Below, piece by piece: positions 19,357 to 29,471 of a stretch of 64,000 nt of DNA; position 1 is the stretch's first letter; every line of letters starts with the position of its first letter. Source of the stretch: Owenia fusiformis (taxonomy: Eukaryota > Annelida > Polychaeta > Sabellida > Oweniidae); contig CAIIXF020000009.1 of the NCBI GenBank assembly GCA_903813345.2, forward strand, positions 37,319,759 through 37,383,758, given 5' to 3'. The notes beneath the pieces are model-generated. The model was not told the origin of the DNA, ran no database searches, and worked only from the letters and a program-made list of their open reading frames with translations. The position numbers and the translations under genes were made by a program.

Positions 19357-21336
19357 TTAAAAAAGGACACTCATACAGGGATTGTCAACAGTAGAATTAT
19401 TTACTGCATTGATGTCCACAAACCCATGTCCTTTTCTTGTACAAAAGGAACGCATTTCCTTGTTAACATAGTCTATCTTGGTATTCCATTCTGCTACTAT
19501 TTTAGGGTTGTCACTATCACCACGATGATGTATTCCACATAGGATAAGTTTAGTTTGTGGATGCTTATTGCTAGCTGTCAGTAACAGATTTTTTAGTTCA
19601 TAAACCATGTCTTGTGGGTCATCTGTTTTGACATTGTTTGTGCCAAATCCAAGAAACTTGAAATCTGTTGACTGCTTAAGGTCTCCTTGTTGCATACTCT
19701 TTGTCGCAAAATCTATTGTACAACCACTGTAGATTGAGCCAGTGACAGATATGTTCTGGGGCGATTTCCGCTTCATTGATTCAGTTAGCTTCTTTCCATT
19801 ACTGTCATACATTATATGTACTGAGGGCATTGGAGGGGCCTCTGTTAGTATGTTGCTTGTACGTGTAAACTGGCCAGGGCTAGGTTTAGTAGAAGGGGCT
19901 CGATTCTGCTCATCTGGATATGTGTTTCTGGGACTGGTGCGGTTCACTTTAGTAGGAGTGGCTCGGTTCTGTTTAGGCAAATGAGTATTTTTAGGACTGG
20001 TGCGGTTCAAGGATGAGTTTGATGATGTAGACTCAGTAGATGAATGAGGCCTAGGGCTGCGGTGTTGGTCTTTATTATGGTTAATGATGCTCTGAGGGGC
20101 ACTGCAACTAACTGTTTCACTTTCTACTTGCTTCAGCAGAGAATTCACTTTACGATATAGGGTCTCATTGTCTGTCTTTGATCCATGTAGTTCCTTAGTT
20201 AGAATTGACAATTTATTTTCATAGTTCAGTATTTCTTTCTCCAGATCCTGTACTTTCATCGCACTGGTTGCACTTGTAATCTTGATCTCATCCAGGCGTT
20301 GCTTATCAGATATTTTAAGCCTGTTTTGAAGATCCAATATAGTAGCATTTTTCCTATCTATTTCCTGTGCATATTTCCTATCCATTGCTTCAAGCTTTTT
20401 CTCTGATTGTGTTATTTTATGTCTGAGTTTTGAGTTTTGTCTCAAGAGGTCGGTCTCTTTAATACTTTTTATTCCAGATTGAGAAATGGTCTCAGTAGGC
20501 TTAGAGGAAGTGTTATGTACAGCGGTAGATGGAGTGGAGATTGGCGTTGATGATGTATATTGAGATATATGTAGGTCTCCAGTAGCAGGCTGGGATGGGA
20601 TTATCTCCACAGTTTTCCCATTGATTTGTGAGTCATTTTGTAAGTCCTGTTGGGTTTCTGGCACAATCAATGTTACGGGCTGCTTCAGAATGGATTGTGA
20701 CACTTCCGAGGAAGAACAATCAATGTCCGAGAAGTAGGCCAGGCTATCCTCGCAGGCATCTATCTTAAGAGATGGAATCGTAGGTGTTATTTCCGATGGT
20801 AGAAAACCATCGAAACTCTCCTCGTCAGAAGTGCCGATTTGTGAGGTAACAGTTCCACTGAGAGGGATTGATGATTGTGAACTCTCTAGGTCTTCAATAG
20901 ATTGTCTTATTAACTGGTAATCATTGTCCTTCCAGTCTTCCAGATTGTCTCCCTGTACTGAGACTATTCCTGAATCACAGATTCTGATGTTGATATGATC
21001 CCTTACTGTTATTAGTAGACCATATCTTATTCTTTTTGATGTAGCCTTCATTGACTTGTGCTTGTAAAAAGACTCGAATGCAGATATCCATGTTAATACC
21101 CTTTCAGTATAAAATACCAGACTTTTGCAATCTTCACCTAACTCTAAGATGCCTGAATTGTCTATATCTGTATATTTGAAGTCCTCATGGATTAGTTCTG
21201 GGATTCTTTTTAGAGTTTTCATAGTTTGCTTTCTATCATTTCTTCTTCTCTTACCTTTTAGATCAGGTGAAGAAAATGTCACTGGTGTGCCTGGGGATAA
21301 CAGTGTACAGGCTCTGCGGGGCCTGTCAGGATTCAT
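19357..21336 (-). CDS. LINE ORF1: coiled coil plus SGNH/esterase-like domain, 3' frame broken
   Basis: RNA-binding/chaperone-type ORF1 of the LINE. Start chosen at ATG 21334-21336. A charged N-terminus is followed by a Ser/Thr-rich stretch, a heptad-rich coiled coil (residues about 285-405, KLRHKITQSEKKLEAMDRKY...) and a low-complexity NRTSP/Q repeat region. The C-terminal domain begins near residue 505: IMYDSNGKKL looks like the SGNH nucleophile block, and ILCGIHHRGDSDN is the central block. The frame stops at TAA (19357-19359) inside a run of six Ts, yet the DxxH block (NDRLHFNP) follows at once in the +1 frame and runs on to a stop near 19214. So this copy has a one-base disruption, or uses frameshifting. 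No PHD or CCHC finger is seen. Confidence 0.85.
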   Translation of the reverse strand: MNPDRPRRACTLLSPGTPVTFSSPDLKGKRRRNDRKQTMKTLKRIPELIHEDFKYTDIDNSGILELGEDCKSLVFYTERVLTWISAFESFYKHKSMKATSKRIRYGLLITVRDHINIRICDSGIVSVQGDNLEDWKDNDYQLIRQSIEDLESSQSSIPLSGTVTSQIGTSDEESFDGFLPSEITPTIPSLKIDACEDSLAYFSDIDCSSSEVSQSILKQPVTLIVPETQQDLQNDSQINGKTVEIIPSQPATGDLHISQYTSSTPISTPSTAVHNTSSKPTETISQSGIKSIKETDLLRQNSKLRHKITQSEKKLEAMDRKYAQEIDRKNATILDLQNRLKISDKQRLDEIKITSATSAMKVQDLEKEILNYENKLSILTKELHGSKTDNETLYRKVNSLLKQVESETVSCSAPQSIINHNKDQHRSPRPHSSTESTSSNSSLNRTSPKNTHLPKQNRATPTKVNRTSPRNTYPDEQNRAPSTKPSPGQFTRTSNILTEAPPMPSVHIMYDSNGKKLTESMKRKSPQNISVTGSIYSGCTIDFATKSMQQGDLKQSTDFKFLGFGTNNVKTDDPQDMVYELKNLLLTASNKHPQTKLILCGIHHRGDSDNPKIVAEWNTKIDYVNKEMRSFCTRKGHGFVDINAVNNSTVDNPCMSVLF

Positions 21337-21360
21337 GGTCAAATTTATATATATGCACTA

Positions 21361-22130
21361 TTTAGATGACTAGATCTGATTAGTTTTTTGGCATTCTGGG
21401 TAAATGTCAAGGCAGCCATTTTGGATTTTCCGTCCTAAAATCTTGTCTTTAAAGTCTTGTCTACGCGTTTTCAGGTAAACCATTTGGTAGATCAATTTTA
21501 AATTTTTAGGATGATTCTTAGTATGAAAATCTAGACCTGATTAGTTTTTTGGCATTCTGGGTAAATGTCAAGGCAGCCATTTTGGATTTTCCGTCCTAAA
21601 ATCTTGCCTGTAAAGTCCTGTCTATGTGTTTTCAGGTGAACCGTTTGGTAGATCAATTTCAAATTTTCAGGGATGATTCCTTGTATTAAAATCTAGAACT
21701 GATTAGTTTTTTGGCATTCTGGATAAATGTCAGGGCAGCCATTTTGGATTTTTCCGTCCTAAAATCTTGTCTGTAAAGTCTTGTCTACGCGTTTTCAGGT
21801 GAACCGTTTGGTAGATCAATTTCAAATTTTCAGGGATGATTCTTAGTATGAAAATCTAGAACTGATTAGTTTTTTAGGCATTCTGGGCAAATGTCAAGGC
21901 ATTTTTCCGTTCTTAAATCTTGTCTGTAAAGTCTTGTTTACGTGTTTTCTGTTTGACGGATCAATTTCAAATTTTTAGGGATGGTTCTTAGTATGAAAAT
22001 CTAGAGCTGACTAATTTTTTGGCATTCTGGGTAAATTTTAAGGTGGCCATTTGCATTTTCCATCCCAAAATTGTAACGGTAAAGTCTTGTCTACTCATTT
22101 TCAGGATAACCATTTGACGGGATCACCCAT
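21361..22130. repeat. ~161-bp tandem repeat array
   Basis: Five units can be aligned by CTGATTAGTTTTTTGGCATT, starting near 21377, 21538, 21699, 21862 and 22008 (spacing about 161, 161, 163, 146). Each contains GCCATTTTGGAT, CTTGTCTACGCGTTTTCAGG and GGATGATTCTTAGTATGAAA. The last units are more diverged and shortened. A further partial unit lies at 15130-15247 across the LINE. No coding potential. Confidence 0.85.
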
Positions 22131-23500
22131 TGGTGGGGACATATTGTACACATTTGTGTTATTGTTACAAAATGCAATTGCTTCTGTTACTCAAAATTAA
22201 CTCCAAATACTAAACATGACCTCTGAAAATCAAAGATATTTTACAATATTAATATTATGCTGATCATGTTAAGAAGTGAGAAATGGTTATCTTACCTCAA
22301 ATATAAGTTGACATGGCTGTCTATGTATACTGTAATAGTTTTAAACAATATCCTTTTAAATCCAAAGTTCAATCATCATGGGTTGGTTTTAACATGGACA
22401 CATCCACTTGTCAACAATTTGATTTAATTTGAATCTACCATTGTTAGTTTCTTCTAATTGTTTCATACACGCGATATGTTCCTGATGGTGTTATAATGCT
22501 ATAGTACCAATATTTTGCTGTGACGTTCTAATGTTATTTTTATCGATTGAAAGAATGAATACACTTAGACTTTGTTCTTTTTGAACAGTTGGTCCTAAAC
22601 ACACAAAAGTTTGTTAACGATTAATGATAAATATACATACATGTATATATTTTACAAGATGCCATAAAAAATGACATTTCAGTGTACAACATACAAAACG
22701 AAACTAAAACAAGAATAAACTATTTTCTACAGAATACAAAAATAAGTTTGTTGTAAAATGTATCATGCCAGAATGTAAAATATCTGTGCGATTTATCATA
22801 TTTATCTCATTTTTTGAATGAATGGTAAATGAACTTTGTTGTTATGAGACACTAGACCTCAATATTGCAAGTAATCTTATAGAGGCCCTTGTGGCATTTT
22901 GGAAGGTAATACAAAGGTCAAATCTAAAATAAGATGTCAAATGAAGGTCAAATATGGTGACTTGTAGAAGTTTTTTAAAGATTTTTTGAATTTGAAGCAA
23001 ATTTCAAAACTTAGATTTGACGTTTCATTAGTTTTTGACGCTAGTATCTCAAACAGTGCAAAATTTCAAGAGGTAATAAAAATACAATGTATATAAATCA
23101 TGATTTCCTATCAAAAATATGCATTTGTATTCTTGAGAAACTTAGATAAAATCATTTGTGACCTAGTTTGATGACAAAACTGTCTATCTTGAAAATTAAC
23201 TTTTCAGACCTCATGAGAACTACATGTATTAGCAATTCAAAGATGATATTTGGAAAAGATTTCTCCAGTTTGAAGTATATATATATATGTAGAACCTTTC
23301 AATGAATGTAAATTCTAACTTTCAATCAAAGATATTTATTTATTTAATCTATAAAAAGTATTTATTACAAAAATACATCATGATAAATACAAGGATAGCA
23401 AAGGGCATATATTGGTATTATTCATGAGTATTGATTTGCAGTTTAATATCAATTAATGAAAATGGTAACAAAGGTTAACAATTAATTCATGGAACATTAT
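22131..23500. other. Intergenic or intronic sequence before the DDX46 exon array
   Basis: AT-rich with no recognisable exon. At 22918-22990 it carries AAGGTCAAAT and TTGAATTTGAAGCAAATTTC, resembling a diverged copy of the satellite at the end of the window. An (AT)n run lies at about 23277. I looked for helicase-core motifs of DDX46 here and saw none. Confidence 0.45.
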
Positions 23501-23506
23501 GCCTAT

Positions 23507-24208
23507 GCCTTGTAGAGCAAATAACAAGGGCTTTAAACCTACAAATATGTGCACAACTTAGCAGGAGCATTATGGCTATTAACTGTTTAATTCTTTGATA
23601 TTCTGTTTACTAGGCGTACTGGTAGAGCAGGCAACAAGGGCTGGGCCTACACATTTGTCACCCCTGAGCAGGAACGTTATGTCTATTTAATGTTTAATTC
23701 TTTGATCTTCTGTTTAATAGGCGTACTGGTAGAGCAGGTAACAAGGGCTGGGCCTACACATTTGTCACCCCTGAGCAGGAACGTTATGTCTATTTAATGT
23801 TTAATTCTTTGATCTTCTGTTTACTAGGCGTACTGGTAGAGCAGGCAACAAGGGCTGGGCCTACACATTTGTCACCCCTGAGCAGGAACGTTATGTCTAT
23901 TTAATGTTTAATTCTTTGATCTTCTGTTTAATAGGCGTACTGGTAGAGCAGGTAACAAGGGCTGGGCCTACACATTTGTCACCCCTGAGCAGGAACGTTA
24001 TGTCTATTTAATGTTTAATTCTTTGATATTCTGTTTACTAGGCGTACTGGTAGAGCAGGCAACAAGGGCTGGGCCTACACATTTGTCACCCCTGAGCAGG
24101 AACGTTATGTCTATTTAATGTTTAATTCTTTGATCTTCTGTTTAATAGGCGTACTGGTAGAGCAGGTAACAAGGGCTGGGCCTACACATTTGTCACCCCT
24201 GAGCAGGA
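23507..24208 (+). repeat. 107-bp tandem array of truncated DDX46 exon copies
   Basis: Copies of GCGTACTGGTAGAGCAGG start at 23614, 23721, 23828, 23935, 24042 and 24149, exactly 107 bp apart; a diverged seventh copy begins near 23507. Each unit holds a 3' splice site (TTACTAG or TTAATAG), the first ~78 bases of an exon encoding motif VI of DDX46 (RTGRAGNKGWAYTFVTPEQERY), then intron-like sequence. Only the last copy continues into the full exon. Units alternate in two types (GCAGGCAAC after TTACTAG; GCAGGTAAC after TTAATAG), a 214-bp higher-order period. Since 107 is not a multiple of three, including one extra unit would shift the frame. Confidence 0.92.
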
Positions 24209-26776
24209 ACGTTATGCCTATGAGATCATTAAGGCTCTACAGAATGCAGGGAGCCCAGTTCCACCAGACCTTCAGAAATTGTGGGATGACTATAAAGCTA
24301 GAATGGATGCTGTAAGTAGCATTGATTTCTTCCAATATAATTCTGATTGATTTAAGTTCATTTTGACAATAGGGTAATATAATATCACATATTTTTCCTT
24401 TCCTCAAAGGTGTAATTTTAAAGTTGGATAAATGTTGTAAACAACTTCATGAATTTCAAATGTTTTTCTTTACTAAACCATCTCTTATTCAATAAGAATG
24501 TACATAGTTCAATAAGTATTGGCAGATAATTCCATATATTTATTCTAGGAAGGCAAAAAGATCTACACATCTAGCAGTGGCTTTAGAGGGAAAGGTTTCA
24601 AGTTTGATGAGACGGAAGCTGCACTGGCAGATGATCGTAAGCGATTACAGAAAGCTGCCCTTGGGATTCATGATTCTGATGATGAAGACGCTGGAGTTGA
24701 TGTAAGTTCAGTTATATACTCATCCCTAAGTAGTCTGGACCATATCACTTGATTTGAAAGTTGTCTGCTAGTTTTTTACATACAGAACTGTTCTGCTAAT
24801 TTCTTGTACATTAGACCGTTGTTTGGGATGTTTAGACAACTATCTTAAGTATAAATATTTCACCATTTCTGCTTTGGTAAATCAGTGGTTGGCCCTTGTT
24901 ATTACTTTTTGTTCTTAACCCTTTGACCATTGTGCTTCTATTTGATTGCAGATTGATGAGCAAATTGAGAATATGTTTGCAAGTGTGCGTCGTGTGACTG
25001 ATGTAGCCAAACCAATGTTGAATCCTAATGCCCAAACATCAACCACCAACCAGCAGAAGCTTGACCTGGCTAAACATTTGGCGTCTAAAATCAACAGACA
25101 GAAGAATCTTGGTGCGGGAGCTATAGATATTACGCAACAGGCAGCAACTGCTATCATGAAGGGTGGAATAGCTGGACCACATGTTTCAGTGAGTAGATGT
25201 ATAGATAGCTATAAATAGTGTGTGCGACATCTATTACATAGCTCAAACCTAAATCTACAATGTACAACTAACATTCTTTCTTTCCATTTTCAAATACATT
25301 GTTTAAAGGCACAGTTTAAATACTATAGTTAAACTTAAAGGAGATTAAGCACTGAATACATTTAAAAATCTAAAAACATATCAGGAAACTATCTCAAGAT
25401 GTGCATAAGTACTCATAATTCAGTACATTCTAGACACATGCAAACATTAGTCATTTCCTACTTATCTAAAAGGTGGACTTTTGGAATACAATTTTCATAA
25501 AAATATTTAAGTTCAGCTAAATCCAAGAATGATCACTCTCAGTCATATATATTTAGTCTAAGACAATAGCTGAGCAGATGGCAGAGAAGATCAATGCAAA
25601 GCTTGGCTACCAACCCAAACTGGATGAAGATGAAGACAAGGAGGCTGTTGGGGAGACATTCAAGAGATATGAGGAAGAACTGGAGATCAATGATTTCCCA
25701 CAAACTGCAAGGTGGAAGGTCACATCAAAGGTATGATGACAGAGTTTGACTTAATTTTGCCCTTGAGAAGAAGTATTCATTGCCTACCCCACACACTATT
25801 TAATTAAAACTGCATGTTCATAATGAAAATCACAAGAAATGACAATTCCCACCTATGGTTAGCCCTAAACAATATTTAACCCTATACAATATTCTGTAAT
25901 GAACTTTATGTCTATAATGGGAATCGCAGGGAAAGATGTTGATCAGAATAGTTTAGTGTTTTTGTGGTATGGCTCTATGATATCAATTCTTTGTCAAAAA
26001 CAGGATTTCAGTTTTATCTCAGTTTCTCTGTTATACTCAGAATTTATGCCACAACCATGAAGTGATGACATTTTGTCAAAGTCACTGTATTTTTGTGACT
26101 GTCATTCAGTGCTGGTGTCAGTGTTTGGATTTGACACTTGTAACAAAAGTAGGTGTCATTTTCTCTTGTTATTGTCCTGGTGTTGCATGATAAGACTCAA
26201 ACTGAAAAATGAGTAAATGCATTGTGCTTTTCTGATAAACAGACTTCTGGTTAAGCTTTCCATATTGGGGCTTTTCTTAATAGTAGATACTAATTATCTG
26301 ATTACTAATTCATTAAATGTCTATTCACAGGAAGCCCTTGCCCAGATCTGTGAATACTCCGAGGCAGGCATTACAGTACGTGGGACTTACTACCCACCAG
26401 GGAAGGGTCCAAAAGGAGAGGAGGATGACCGTAAGCTGTACTTGGCCATTGAGGCAACCAGTGAGATGGCCACACAGAAAGCCAAGAAAGAAGTTACACG
26501 GTTGATCAAAGAGGAGCTGGTCAGATTGGTAAGTGAAAGAAATTAGAGAGAAATAAAAGGTTTCATCCAAGAACACGTTTATAAGTGAATATTTTGAATA
26601 TGTGATATTTTAGACTCTACAATTTCTGAATACATTGTATCAGGTAGTTATTTATATTATAGAAGGAATCTTTTGTTATTTTGAAAATCTTGAATGTTTA
26701 TTAATTAAACCAACATTTATCCTTTCAGCAAAACTCCTACCAACCAATCAACAAAGGCAGATACAAAGTTGTATAG
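24149..26776 (+). CDS. DDX46: DDX46/Prp5 splicing helicase, C-terminal exons
   Basis: DDX46 (yeast Prp5) is the DEAD-box ATPase that remodels U2 snRNP during branch-site recognition. Six coding exons with GT-AG borders: 24149-24311, 24549-24701, 24952-25188, 25557-25730, 26331-26528 and 26729-26776, all phase-compatible. The first carries helicase motif VI (RTGRAGNKG) and AGSPVPPDLQKLWDDYK, the end of the RecA2 core. Later exons give the conserved GFRGKGFKFDETEA, the DDEDAGVD acidic patch, INAKLGYQ, and a KH-like C-terminus (ICEYSEAGITVRGTYYPPGK), finishing NSYQPINKGRYKVV. AATAAA lies at 26904-26909. The RecA1 core and N-terminal RS region must lie upstream; no matching exon is visible from 1 to 23600, so the gene is 5'-incomplete here or has a very long intron holding other genes and elements. 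Confidence 0.93.
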
Positions 26777-26909
26777 CTCATGTACACTACAATATAATGG
26801 AATCTACAGTCTTCATATGGACATTAGACATTTTACACTAGAACCATGCAATCAATTTGTGTGTTCAAATTCCTATGCTCAGTATCATATAAAATCATGA
26901 ATCAATAAA

Positions 26910-29400
26910 TGAAGAAAAGAAAATATTTTCGAGGTTTCAGTTATTAATGAGTTGCATAAAGAAGTACATATGTTCAGATTTGAAAACAAATATTAATACA
27001 TGCTTTGTACGTCACTAAGCATAATTTTGGCAAATTCGAGCACTTAAACGTTTTTTCAGTTAAACCTGTCCAATGGAACACTTTTCTGTAAGACATACCT
27101 ATCTACAAAGAAAGTTTTCAGAATAACCAATTATTTCTCCATTGACTTACATGTTAACAGACCCTCTCCATATGGAACACTTGTCAACTGGGAACAAGGA
27201 GCAGTGTTCAAAGGATGAGTCTGGGAATGAGTCTGGGTATCGACTTAGAAAATATTGAAAATTGTAATGTCTGAAAAACCAACTCAATCACACATATTAT
27301 TAAACTTCAATATCTTATCTTTCTTCTGAGATTACTAAAATATCAATTCGTATAACAATTGATGAAGAATATTGGCATCAAAGACAGTGCATATCACTTT
27401 GTCAGAATTGAAAAAAAATCAATGGCAAATATTAAATGAATTATTTATACAAAAAGTTTGAAACATATCCTCCAAAACATTGCTTATTTTCTTTGTATAG
27501 ACATTGAATGGTATTTCTGGATAAGTGAATTTGTGTTTATCTGGGTAATCAAGGGATTATAGTCACTCAAAGTTACTGAGCATCCAGTTTTGAGACTTCA
27601 ATTGTGTTGGTGAAGTTACACATATTTCAGTCAAATTCATGCTGAGCACAACATTTTGGTTTCAATTTTATAATCCCTATACATGACCCTGGTGATGAAG
27701 AGTCAGATTCAGTCAAAAAAAAACAAACCGGAAAACTGTGCTCACCGTGAAAACTAAAAGTGAAGCAACTTTTTTTCTGATATTTCTTACATCAAATGGC
27801 AGCCATCTTGTTTTTCCCCCTTCAAATTAAACTGGCAGGAAATTCAAAAATTTGAAAAAAATTTTAATCCTTAAATATATTTCAAAAATATGATTTTCTT
27901 TTTAATTCTTCATGGGTCTTAAGTTATTTCTTCTTTGTATGTCATACATGTTGCCATTGGTGTTTTTTTTCTATGATAATGACTATTTTTTGTTTGATAG
28001 GCTACTTATTCTGACTCTCAGCAGGGGGCTAATTATGCATCAAAACTCATGAAAAAGCAAATATACTTATCAAATATAACTAGGACAGTAATAAAAACCA
28101 TATTTCACATACATTTGACTGAGGGACCAAAAGGGCATATACCCAGACACATCCTTTTGAAAAGTCACATTTTCTCAAAGAATCATGGAAAATTGGTTAC
28201 ACTGGACATTCCATTGTTCTTCAGAGGTGGGAATGTTTTAAGCCAATATGTGATTCTACAAATTGGGGTTAACAAAACACAATCTCTAAGCAATATTGCT
28301 CTACTATCTCATCAGTAATTCATCATTGACAATAATTAAATGCTAATTCAACAAATTGATTTTTGGGGTTGGCCAAAAACATGGACTATGAACACCTGTC
28401 TACAATGATAAATTTTGGCCAGTCTGGAGAGTGTTCCTTATTCTCAGGTTTTACTCTACTTTCAAAGAGGTCCAATGCTAAAAGTGTTCAAATTACAGAA
28501 TGTTTGAAAGTATTCACTGATTAAAAACATTGATGTGTCAATATAGCATTAACAGATTCTAATTTTAAATTGAATATTTATCTGTATATCAACCTGAACA
28601 TATTGGATTGACAGTGATTGACATTTAACATCAGATACAATTGAAATAACCTTATGGTATACTGCATAAAATTAAGAGTAAATTTTGCTAAATAACATAT
28701 TCGTGAAAAGAGATTAAACACGGGAAACAGTCATAGTTTCTCAGTCATTAAAAGTAAAATATAACTGGGATTTTTTTCATAGTCTTAAAGTATGTACACT
28801 TGATTTTTAAATTGTATTTGTCCAATCTAAATAGTAAATTTGATTCATCAGCATAATGAACCTTGTTTGTGATTTAAAAGCACAAGAGTCATCGTCAGAT
28901 TAACACACAAGCCAGAACCTTTTCATACTTGTAATAAACTCAATGTATATTTATAAAAATACATTACAGCAAGGTGTGTAATGAGTATGTCATGGAGGTG
29001 TCACTGTCACTACATATGTTGAGATATTGATGATAAACAGCAGCTGCGGAAAAACTGAACACAATAATGTTCAGTCTATCGTTTAAGGGAATTAACTTGT
29101 TCATTATTTTTGGGATCAAAGTTTATTGAAATTGAGCTTATATTGTTGTGCAATTTTCAATGGGTGTTCTAGTTCAAAAAGACATGGGGCAGGATAAAAC
29201 TGGAAAGATTCCGGAGGCCAAACATTTTGGATCTTGGATCTTGAAACGTGTTTTGGTGAGAAAATAACTTTAGTTGCTTTTATTTAGATTAAGTGTCAGT
29301 CTAATTACCTGTCACTCATGTCAAATCTGATCAAAGCATGATTAACTTGTAGCTGTTATTTCCTGTTTGCAATGAATCATTGTTACATATTAAGAAAGAT
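26910..29400. other. Intergenic, no gene seen
   Basis: About 2.5 kb of AT-rich sequence between DDX46 and the next ORF. The open frame at 28049-28318 has no recognisable features and unremarkable composition, so I do not call it. No RNA gene was recognised. Confidence 0.5.
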
Positions 29401-29408
29401 TATATAAA
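29401..29408 (+). promoter_or_regulatory. TATA box of the 698-aa repeat protein gene
   Basis: TATATAAAAG begins at 29401, about 70 bases before the first ATG. A start site about 30 bases downstream would leave a ~40-base leader. The match to the TATA consensus and its position support a real intronless transcription unit; it is inferred, not shown. Confidence 0.5.
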
Positions 29409-29471
29409 AGTTAAGATGATGACATAGAGATCATCACATATTTAAAAAGTGCTTTGAAGCATACAATAGTA

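Larger units (their letters stand above)
15248..21360 (-). mobile_element. Near full-length LINE (non-LTR retrotransposon)
   Basis: A two-ORF non-LTR retrotransposon on the minus strand, with an esterase-type ORF1 and an APE-RT ORF2, most like the CR1/L2 group; the clade is uncertain. The 3' end carries AATAAAAG (15261-15268 on the minus strand) followed by a TATATATA tail. The 5' end lies only about 25 bases before the ORF1 ATG, so the 5' UTR is short or slightly truncated. Both flanks belong to the same tandem repeat, and TATATATA appears at both junctions, a possible target-site duplication. Confidence 0.88.

Noticed and set aside
23614-24148. Considered as a CRISPR-like or satellite array
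   Set aside because: The unit is a recognisable intron-exon piece of DDX46 with no spacers; it is an exon-fragment tandem duplication in an animal genome.
24118-24315. 65-codon frame crossing the last exon copy
   Set aside because: Wrong frame relative to the DDX46 exon; the conserved protein is read one base differently after the acceptor at 24148.
28049-28318. 89-codon plus-strand open frame between DDX46 and the 698-aa gene
   Set aside because: No family features, no clear splice or promoter context, surroundings equally AT-rich; likely chance.
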